Assembly (NCBI GenBank): GCA_050246115.1
Contig: JBFWWP010000009.1
Span: forward strand, 1 to 64,000
From: JBFWWP01 sp050246115
Lineage (GTDB): Bacteria; Planctomycetota; UBA8108; UBA1146; JAJFFE01
DNA length: 64,000 nucleotides
Direction: 5' to 3'
Notes under the pieces: model-generated
Seen by the model: only the letters and a program-made list of their open reading frames with translations
What the model was told of the DNA's origin: nothing
Database searches by the model: none
Made by a program: the position numbers and the translations under genes
Shown here: positions 1 to 8,000 of the stretch, piece by piece
How the letters are laid out: each line of letters starts with the position of its first letter
How positions within the stretch are numbered: position 1 is the stretch's first letter

Positions 1-609
1 ACTCGGAGTACCCGGATCGCGCTAGCGCTGGCGAAGCAAGATCGCCTGACAGGATCCTGACGCAACCGAGTTCCTGTTTCAACTCGCAGATCACCGCCGA
101 CCCCAGCCCCAGCGACCTCGCCAGCGCTATCTCGCGCGCCACCTGGACCTCGCGCCCGAAACGATCGTAGGTCCGTGCCGTCAGGTTACCGTGATCGTTG
201 ATCGCGGGACTGAGGCTGCCATCCTGCCGCGTGACCTGCGGTGGTCAGAGCGCCCCGGGGCATCGCTCGACTCCACGATGTGAGCGCGCGTGTCGTAGCG
301 GAAACGCGCGGTTTGCCCGAGGGTGTCGACCGTGCGGAGCAAGCGGTCGAGCGCGTCGTAAGCGTGGGTGGTCGTGTAGACCGCAGAGGTCACGAAACCG
401 GCGCCGGGAGCCCCTTCCTCGCGCTCGGTGATCCGCTCCTCGACCACCCGGTCGACAACGTCATGGAAGGTCTCGACCAACGACCAGGCCTGAGCATAGT
501 CGGGGGTCGCGGTCGCCGCGGTGGCTTCTCTGTTGCTCCACGCAGTCAAGCACGCGGTGCTCAACAGGAGAGCGACCGTTGCTAGGAGGGCTCGGAGTCG
601 AAGAGGCAT
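1..609 (-). pseudogene. RHS repeat protein fragment with its own signal peptide, frameshifted, runs off the window
   Basis: From an ATG at 609 the frame encodes a hydrophobic leader (LLATVALLLSTAC, about residues 8-20) joined directly to RHS/YD-repeat sequence such as THAYDALDRLLRTVDTLGQ and FRYDTR. This matches an internal stretch of the large RHS protein at 5033-13303, around genomic 8110-8440. The reading frame breaks near position 240. Homology then continues in another frame (INDHGNLTARTYDRFGREV) towards the window edge, while the ATG frame stops at 181. No ribosome-binding site stands out. It looks like a decayed third RHS unit whose leader is fused to mid-protein repeats, so a functional product is unlikely. 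A sequencing error at the break cannot be excluded. Confidence 0.7.
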
Positions 610-914
610 GGACGCAGTGTCCGAGATCGGTCAGCGATCGACAAGCGGAGGCTGGCCGACGGATGCGGGTTGGCCCCGAGGGAGCCAGGTGCGCTCCGCG
701 TGACCGCAGGCTCATGGCCGGACTCGCCACGAGCCGCCGCGGACTACTCTCGGGAGGGGGCGCGAATTGAGCCGCCGTCTCCAAGTGATTATCGGGGTTG
801 CTCTTGGGACATGACTGCCAGCGTCATCTCGGGTAACGATGCCAGCGGCCCAGGTGCGTAGACGCCCACGAATCCCTCGGTGATGAGGAGGTCGTGGGCG
901 CTTACGCTAGAGTT
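610..914. other. Intergenic stretch between the orphan immunity gene and the third RHS fragment
   Basis: I see no credible gene here. The only structure I can support is the hairpin at 856-907, listed separately. Short open frames on both strands lack ribosome-binding sites and recognisable motifs. Confidence 0.5.
856..907 (-). terminator. Hairpin just downstream of the orphan immunity gene
   Basis: GCGTAGACGCCCACGA at 856-871 pairs with TCGTGGGCGCTTACGC at 892-907: 16 positions with two mismatches and a 20-nt loop. It starts about 8 nt after the stop codon of the minus-strand gene at 915, where a terminator for the orphan toxin-immunity unit would be expected. There is no clear T-run, so termination is an inference. 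Confidence 0.4.
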
Positions 915-1235
915 CTAGGGAGCGTCGATTAGCCAGCACTCTACGGCTTCGGTAAGTGTGAACTGGCTTCCGCCGGGGTCGACTATCAGGTCTTGTGTGT
1001 CCACGGACCCGACATTGAATCCGCACTCAACATCGTCGAAGTACAGAACTCCGCCTGGACAGCGAGCCACTACGAAGACCTCCTCTTCCCCTCCCTGCTC
1101 GCTCCGCACAATTCGGGCGGTCTGGACGGGCACTGAGAATCGGTCAAAGGCTGCTCTTGCCTCGGGCGAAAGTTCTCCTAACTGCTTGGAAAACAGCTCG
1201 TCGAATTCCTCCCGAGTGATCGCTTTCCACTTCAT
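915..1235 (-). CDS. Putative immunity protein for the orphan RHS toxin
   Basis: A small acidic soluble protein of about 106 aa that starts MKWKAITREEFDELF and has no signal peptide or membrane segment, as expected for a cytoplasmic antitoxin. It begins 4 nt after the stop codon of the orphan RHS cassette on the same strand, the usual toxin-immunity spacing. The middle (EEEVFVVARCPGGVLYFDDV, then CGFNV) resembles small immunity-type proteins I have seen beside RHS toxins, but I cannot name the family. An in-frame upstream start would overlap the toxin end; the ATG at 1235 is preferred because of its position. Its function rests on context plus size and composition. Confidence 0.65.
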   Translation of the reverse strand: MKWKAITREEFDELFSKQLGELSPEARAAFDRFSVPVQTARIVRSEQGGEEEVFVVARCPGGVLYFDDVECGFNVGSVDTQDLIVDPGGSQFTLTEAVECWLIDAP

Positions 1236-1239
1236 CGGC

Positions 1240-2767
1240 TCAGTCCCTAGGCATCGGTTGCGCTGTCCCGAAGTTCCCGGGGTTGTCTGGGTCAAAGGGG
1301 TTGTGCTGGTCCGGATCCCACGGATGCCAATGCGGATTGTCGTGGTCCCCTCGACCGTGGTTTGTCACGTCCGTTCGACCCACGGGATTCCCGTCCTTGT
1401 CATAGGTAATCCCCTGCCGGTAAGGTTCCGGCGAACGCTTTGGATCTGTGCGAGTCCCTACCACAGTGTGAGGTACACCCTCGGCCTCAGGTAGAGGAGC
1501 ATGCGGATCTGCCTGCGTGGGCTTCTTTGGATTCGCTGGCAACGGATCATTCAATGTCCTGTTTGGGGCATCGTCACACTCATTGTGCACCAACACCGCG
1601 AGTCGACCGACGAAGTAGTCGTGAACGCCGCGGACCTCGAAGTTGAACGTGCGCTCGGGCACCTGCAGCTCGCGGGTCCGGACGTCCCGAACGACCTGCA
1701 GCTTATCGGATTGCGAGAGGAGGGTCACTCCCGGGCGCAGGTTTGCGGCCGGCACCCAGTCGCGCTCGGACTGCACCCAGATCGGGTGCTCCGGCGTCGC
1801 CGTCACGATCTCGCCATCGAGCTCGATGTCCACCCACGAGGACGTCACGTTCTCGAAGGTTCGAACGACCTCGCGCTCCACCACCTGGCCGGTTTCGACA
1901 TCGTAGCCGTAGACGACGCAGCCTGCCGCGATTTCCTCGATCGACACATCGCCCGCGGGCGTCGCGACCAGGGTGCCGGCGGGGAAGCACATCGGTCCGC
2001 CGCCCGCGTCGCCTGCATCGACGTTCGCGCTCGGCGGGTCGGACGGAGCGACCTTGTCCACCTTGGCGGGCTCCGGGCTTGTCGTCGGGGGCGGCGCGGG
2101 CTTGTCCGATGCATCGCGCGGCGCCTCACCGTCTGCATCGCTGTTGCCGCGACCGCGGGCCTTGCCCAGGGCCTTCCCGGCCACCACTCCGACCGTGGCC
2201 GATACCACGACGCCGGTGACCGCGCCGGTGATCGACTCACCGTTGGCCACCGCAGTCCCGGCCTCGACCGCCGCGGTCGCCCCGTCAACGACGTCCTTCA
2301 CCTTGCCGAGCGCTTGCGCGCCCTTGACCGCAACCCCCAACGCGCCACCGGCGCCACCGGTCGCCGCGCTGACGGCTACCCCGCCAACGACGTTGCCGAC
2401 GGCGCTGCCGGCCTGGTAGGTGAGGCTGCTCGTGTCGGCGCCGGTGAGCTGCGCACCGATCGTGGTCTCCACCAACCCGAACGTCGCTCCCGAGATGGCG
2501 CCGTCGATCAGGCCACCCGCGAGGTCCGCTAGCCAACCGAGCCCCATGAAATCGTACCCGCTCAGCGGGTTGGCTCCGCCGTACCCGTACCCATTCCCCC
2601 AGTTGGCCGTGTCGCCCCACACGCCGATCGGGTCGATGGTCAGGAAGCGACCGGTGTGCGGGTCGTACACCCGGAACTGCAGCCAGTAGTGCGCGACCTC
2701 GCTCTCGTAGAGATAGCCCGCGTAGAGGATGTCGTTACCGTGGAGCGACGCCTGCGCACCTGGCGCG
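1240..2767 (-). pseudogene. Orphan RHS C-terminal cassette: core end, HINT domain and an alternative toxin, with no 5' part
   Basis: The frame reads from the RHS core (YDPHTGRFLTIDPIG) through a glycine-rich hydrophobic segment and a HINT domain that starts CFPAGT, contains TPEHPIW, and ends VHDYFVG then VLVHN. It is almost identical to the intact RHS protein. After VHN it diverges into a different toxin of about 112 aa carrying YRQGITYDKDGNP and the His-rich DHDNPHWHPWDPD. The toxin resembles polymorphic toxin type 24, from memory only. The gene has no promoter, signal peptide or repeat shell: RHS homology ends abruptly at 2767, where HNH-nuclease sequence of the opposite strand begins. It is therefore probably a silent toxin tip that could be activated by recombination into the intact RHS gene. 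An internal start (ATG at 2670) might allow some expression. Confidence 0.75.
1580..2767. repeat. 1188-bp direct repeat, copy 1 (RHS core to HINT)
   Basis: This copy matches 5340-6527 at a constant offset of 3760 bp with no net insertion or deletion and only scattered substitutions, most of them near the toxin end (1621-1720). It ends exactly where the two RHS units diverge: into different toxins on one side, and into HNH sequence or intact RHS on the other. Confidence 0.9.
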
Positions 2768-3864
2768 CGGCGCCGCGCGAGAAGCGAAACGGACTGCCGA
2801 ATCTCGTCACCAAGCTGTCGATCGAGGTGACGCTCGAGGAGAAGGAGCGTGTGCGGGCAGCGTTCGCGCTCGTGGCAGAGGCGCTTGGGGAGGACGAGCC
2901 GGAGGGCGACGGCGACGCGCGCCCGACGCTGCTCCGCTGGGCGGATGCGGTTCTCGCTGGGAGGATCCCGCTCTCAGCAGGACCGGCAGGTGACGCGGGA
3001 CGGCGGACGAAACCCGCGCAGGCCATCGTCTATCACTCGTGCCGCGAGTGTCGCGCCGCATCGGTCCAGACCGAAGACGGTCGCGTGAGCGTGGAGCCCG
3101 ATCGCATCGCCAGACTGTCTGCGGCCGCAGACACCGTGGACATCTCGACCGGGGACGTCCGATTTGGGGGCGTCTCAATCGAGGACACCTCGACCAGAGA
3201 CAGCTTTACCGGAGACAGCTCTACCGGCGACGCCTCGTCAGAGGAGGGATCGCCGGCCGAGAAGGAAGCCGGCACCGCACCACTTACCGAGAGACTTCGG
3301 GATGCGCCCAACTCCGCTGCGCTATCGCGCAAGGTGATCCTGCGCGACGGGGCACGGTGCGCGAACCCGGCTTGCGGGTCGAAACGCCGACTCCACGCGC
3401 ATCACATCATCTTCCGGGCTCGCGGAGGCCGCACCGTGCTCGCGAACGAGGTTGCGGTGTGTGACCGTTGCCACGCACTGATCCACGCGGATCGGCTCGA
3501 GGTGTCGGGCACCGTCGACGGTGGCCTCGAGTGGAGACCTCGGCCCTGGAGCGACGCGACGCGACTTCGATGCGCCCGTGAGCTCGGCGAGCAGTTGCGG
3601 TCGCTGGTGGGCGAAGCCCATGAAACCGAGGTCCGAGTGGACAACGAAGCAATTCGCGACCCCAGACCCCGCGACCCGGTGTCCACGAACGCAGACACGC
3701 AGCGGGTCGAAGCGCTCGCGCAAGGTCTGCTTCGCCTCGGTTACCGGAAGCCGGAAGCGTTCGCGAGAATCGAGCACGCGTTCGCGCGGCTCGCCGAGGA
3801 AGGCTCCAGCACGGACGACGGGGAGGTCCTGCGGCTCGCCATCTGCGTGGGGCGTGGCGCATGA
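2768..3864 (+). pseudogene. HNH endonuclease with C-terminal helical domain, 5' end lost (copy A)
   Basis: From 2768 the plus strand encodes about 365 residues without a native start; the open frame continues upstream only as antisense of RHS. A charged N-terminal region (about 160 residues, LSIEVTLEEKERVRAAFALV) is followed by a low-complexity Ser/Thr/Gly/Asp stretch (STGD, TSTRDSFTGDSSTGD). Then comes a clear HNH nuclease: CANPACG, LHAHHIIF, an Asn, and CDRCHALIH, giving paired zinc cysteines and the catalytic His. The C-terminal 60 residues (LLRLGYRKPEAFARIEHAF) resemble the RuvA C-terminal three-helix domain. The 3' half is repeated at 13521-14136. The truncation coincides with the RHS repeat boundary, which suggests a deletion join. 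Confidence 0.75.
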
Positions 3865-3887
3865 AGTGACTCGGGGCTTGGCCGGTC
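3272..3887. repeat. 616-bp direct repeat within the HNH genes, copy 1
   Basis: Matches 13521-14136 at a constant offset of 10249 bp with no net indel, covering the HNH and C-terminal domains and about 20 bp past the stop codon. Weaker similarity with small indels continues to about 3912. The two copies are in direct orientation and bracket the intact RHS gene and its immunity gene. Confidence 0.85.
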
Positions 3888-4384
3888 CCGCTGCTGCGCA
3901 GCGAATCTCGAGGGAGTCCGTTCGTGCAGCCCCGACCGCCAAACCCCTCCGCGGCACCGCTCAGAAGGCCACGAACCTCGCGAAGCGCCACCCGGTCAGC
4001 ACGCTTGGGCACGACTCTGTGCTAACAGAAGGCGCGAGCTGCCTCTCCAAGGCCACAACCGAACCTCCACGTTCCCTTCGGGCCCTACTCCGGGGCGGGA
4101 CCTTGGATCGTAGCCCGAAGAGTGCCGTTCTCGGGGAATCCGACACCGCCGAGATACGGGGGCGGCGTGGGAACCGTACTCGCAAAGTCATGACATCCAG
4201 CATCGAGTGCCTGGGGGCCACTATTGAGGCGGGATCGTGAGGGGGTTGAGATGACCTCACTCGATCGCGACTCCCTAGCTCCAAGTGTCACAGGCCAAAG
4301 GGGGCTGGCGCGTCACTGTCGCCGCTCTTCGGTCGCGTCGATCGTGGGGCGGGCGAGATGAGAGAACGTCCACGAATATTCGCC
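3865..4384. other. Non-coding stretch between HNH copy A and the immunity gene
   Basis: No complete gene is supported. It holds the tail of the HNH repeat (to about 3912) and a 62-bp RHS scrap at 4123-4184. The remainder shows no recognisable motif on either strand. Confidence 0.5.
4123..4184 (-). pseudogene. 62-bp scrap of RHS coding sequence
   Basis: On the minus strand this reads ASTVPTPPPYLGGVGFPENG, nearly the same as the intact RHS protein at 9028-9089 (ASTVPTPPVYLGGPGFPENG). Flanking sequence does not match. It is a small rearrangement footprint, not a gene. Confidence 0.75.
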
Positions 4385-5029
4385 CTAACCCCAACTGACA
4401 GTCGAGGGTTCCTCAACACGGGAGACAGCGACACTGACTACCTTCGCCTCTGATTGAAGCTCCTCCAGGCGATTCTCTCTCGCTTCCTTGGCATAGGCCG
4501 CGGCGAACTCTCGAACCTCATCTTTATCTCTCAACAGCCCGAACTCGTTCAGCCTGGACGCCCATTCGGCGTGGAGGGCCTGCCCTCCAAACAGCCCAGC
4601 TGCCACGAGAGACCATTCTCCCAGAGCAAAAGCATCGTAGCCAATAAGGGAGATTGGAGCATCGCAGTGGAGCTCGCCTTTTAGTTCAACAAGCTCCGGG
4701 GACCAGATTGAAATCACTTCAAGGGCCGAGGACAGCATGGGGTCAATCGAGGCTAGCTGCGACTTGACCTTCCAGGCTTCCCTAGCGCCGGGCAGCAATC
4801 GGAGTCCTGAGAGATCCCGATTCAAGGACCGGAGGCGTTGCCACTGCGCCTCAACGGCCTCGTCTGCCCGCCTTCCATAATGAACTTCGTCTAGATCGGC
4901 CCACGCCATTCGATCGACGCCGCAATAGGCTCGTTCAGCAACCAAGATGGGCCCGCCGGCCGAATCGAGTAGATCCGTGTTTCGTTCCGGCGTTCGCACC
5001 AGCATGAAGCCGTTTGCTCGTCCGTTCAC
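4385..5029 (-). CDS. Putative immunity protein for the intact RHS toxin
   Basis: A 214-aa soluble protein, rich in Glu, Leu and Ala, with no signal peptide or membrane segment and no family I recognise. The GTG start at 5029 lies 3 nt after the RHS stop codon, and an AAGGA ribosome-binding site about 8 nt upstream sits inside the end of the RHS gene, so the two are probably translationally coupled. The C-terminal third (about residues 165-195) looks alpha-helical and acidic. By position it should neutralise the toxin domain of the RHS protein in the cytoplasm of kin cells. It shows no similarity to the other putative immunity protein at 915-1235, in keeping with the two different toxins. Base composition is a little less GC-rich than its neighbours, as is usual for exchanged toxin-immunity modules. 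Confidence 0.65.
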   Translation of the reverse strand: MNGRANGFMLVRTPERNTDLLDSAGGPILVAERAYCGVDRMAWADLDEVHYGRRADEAVEAQWQRLRSLNRDLSGLRLLPGAREAWKVKSQLASIDPMLSSALEVISIWSPELVELKGELHCDAPISLIGYDAFALGEWSLVAAGLFGGQALHAEWASRLNEFGLLRDKDEVREFAAAYAKEARENRLEELQSEAKVVSVAVSRVEEPSTVSWG

Positions 5030-5032
5030 AGA

Positions 5033-8000
5033 TCAGTTCCTTGGACTCACGCCAGGATCGACGGGTACATGCCCCCCTCGACCGGCACTCGGTACATGAA
5101 TGTGCGGTTTTCCATCCCACTGAGTGCCAGGGTGGTTGCCTGTCACATCGTTCGGGCTCGCGCGGACGCCCGGATACTCGACCTCATCGGCCCAATCCAA
5201 GACCGTTTCGGCGTCGTCGACTGACAACGGCTTCCGCCCGCCAAGGCTTGCTTCATCGACAATGTCTTTCAGAGCCTCCTGGTCGGGTGTCATTCGTCCG
5301 CCCGAACCACCGCCTCCCCCGTTTGGAGCCCCCGGGCACACATTGTGCACCAAAACCGCGAGTCGACCGACGAAGTAGTCGTGCACCTCCTGGACCTCGA
5401 AGTTGAACGTGCGCTCGGGCACGTGCAGCTCGCGGGTCCGGACGTCCCGAACGACCTGCAGCTTACCGGATTGCGAGAGGAGGGTCACTCCCGGGCGCAG
5501 GTTTGCGGCCGGCACCCAGTCGCGCTCGGACTGCACCCAGATCGGGTGCTCCGGCGTCGCCGTCACGATCTCGCCATCGAGCTCGATGTCCACCCACGAG
5601 GACGTCACGTTCTCGAAGGTTCGAACGACCTCGCGCTCCACCACCTGGCCGGTCTCGACATCGTAGCCATAGACGACGCAGCCTGCCGCGATTTCCTCGA
5701 TCGGCACATCGCCCGCGGGCGTCGCGACCAGGGTGCCGGCGGGGAAGCACATTGGTCCGCCGCCCGCGTCACCCGCATCGACGTTCGCGCTCGGCGGGTC
5801 GGACGGTGCGACCTTGTCCACCTTGGCGGGCTCCGGGCTTGTCGTCGGGGGCGGCGCGGGCTTGTCCGATGCATCGCGCGGCGCCCCACCGTCTGCATCG
5901 CTGTTGCCGCGACCGCGGGCCTTGCCCAGGGCCTTCCCGGCCACCACTCCGACCGTGGCCGATACCACGACGCCGGTGACCGCGCCGGTGATCGACTCAC
6001 CGTTGGCCACCGCAGTCCCGGCCTCGACCGCCGCGGTCGCCCCGTCAACGACGTCCTTCACCTTGCCGAGCGCTTGCGCGCCCTTGACCGCAACCCCCAA
6101 CGCGCCACCGGCGCCACCGGTCGCCGCGCTGACGGCTACCCCGCCAACGACGTTGCCGACGGCGCTGCCGGCCTGGTAGGTGAGGCTGCTCGTGTCGGCG
6201 CCGGTGAGCTGCGCACCGATCGTGGTCTCCACCAACCCGAACGTCGCTCCCGAGATGGCGCCGTCGATCAGGCCACCCGCGAGGTCCGCTAGCCAACCGA
6301 GCCCCATGAAATCGTACCCGCTCAGCGGGTTGGCTCCGCCGTACCCGTACCCATTCCCCCAGTTGGCCGTGTCGCCCCACACGCCGATCGGGTCGATGGT
6401 CAGGAAGCGACCGGTGTGCGGGTCGTACACCCGGAACTGCAGCCAGTAGTGCGCGACCTCGCTCTCGTAGAGATAGCCCGCGTAGAGGATGTCGTTACCG
6501 TGGAGCGACGCCTGCGCACCTGGCGCGTACGCGACACCTTGAGCGTCGCCGTAGGTCACTTGCCCGTACGCGTCGTACTCGTAGGTCTCGACCAGGCCGG
6601 CGGCGCCAACCAAACCGGTGGTCGAGCCCAGCGGGTCGGCGAGGAAAGCGTGGTCTTGCCCCGACGCGAAGTCCTGGCGCAGCACCACCCCGCGCCCACC
6701 GCCGTAGATGAACGCTTGTTGCGGGGCAACGCCCAGGCCCAGCTCCACGCCGATCTCGAGCAGTCGCGCGCCATCGTACAGGTAGCGGAGGCCGACCCCG
6801 CTCGCGCCCAGCTCCTTGCGGGCGCGACGGTGGTCCGCGAAGTACTCGTACTGGGCCACGGTCTCCGTGCCGCCCCCCGGCAGCTCGCGCTCGATCGCGA
6901 CCAGGCGCTTCTGCCCGTCGTACACGTACGTACGGTCACCGGGCGCGGCCGTACGGTTGCCCGCGGCGTCGTGGCTATAGCTCTCGCCCTCGAAGCTCGT
7001 GTACTCGTTGCGCGCACCGATCTCGTTCAGGTCGGTCGTCGTCGTACCGCCGAGCGTCTTCGCGAGCACGCGCCAGTTGCCGGCGCCGTCGAGCCAGTAG
7101 GCTCGCTGCTCACCCGTCTGGCAATCGCCCGCGACGATGCCCTCGCACTCCCCGACCAGCCGGTTCGCGCTGTCGTAGTTCCACATGTCCTCACGTTCCG
7201 GCTGCATGCCGTACGTGCGACTCTCCGACACACGGTGACCCGCGCGGTTGAAGACGTTCTCGAAGCGCTGCCCGAGCGCTCCGCCGACGAGGTGCTCGAG
7301 GGTCGATCCACGGCCCACCGCGTCGTAGGTCGCCGTCGTCAAGATCCCGGTGCCGGCCGCCGTCATGGCACGGGTGAGCACCCGTCGCGTGCTGCCGGCG
7401 TAGGTGTAGGTCACCGCGTTCGTGGCGCCAGCGTCCCGCGAGATCCACGAAACGCGGTGCTGATCATCGAACCCGATGGACAGATCCTCACCACTCCACG
7501 GGTACACGAGTCGGGTCTTGTTGCCGACGCCGTCGTATTCGCTCACCACCTTGTCTTGCAGATCGTCGTCGAAGTACTCGTGCGTCATTCGGCCCAGGGT
7601 GTCGTACACCATCGTGCAGGTGTGGTCGTCTACGGAACTCCCGAGCACGTTCGAGTCGAACGCCCACACGACCCGGTCCAAATCGTCGTAAGCGCGCCGT
7701 TGGTACGCCCCGGATCCCACCGCGCGGCCCGCGCTCACGATGTCACGGCGCACCTCGTGATGGCTATCGTCATACTCGAACTCGATGCGCGTGCCGTTCT
7801 CGTCCACTTGGGCCGTGCGCAGGTTGTCGTTGTCGTACTCATAGGACTCGGTGGCTCCGCTCGAGTGGGTCGTCAGGATCAAGCGCCCCAGGCCGTCGTA
7901 CTCGTACTGGGTGACCCGGCCGGTAGCGTCCGTCTGCGCGAGCACGTGACCCACGAGATCGTACGCGGCGCGCGTGATCAACCACTCGTCGTGAATCACC

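Noticed and set aside
1501..2532. Long plus-strand open frames across the orphan cassette, with their counterpart at 5345-6292
   Set aside because: They are antisense to the RHS/HINT coding sequence, are Arg/Gly-rich, and exist twice only because the region is duplicated.
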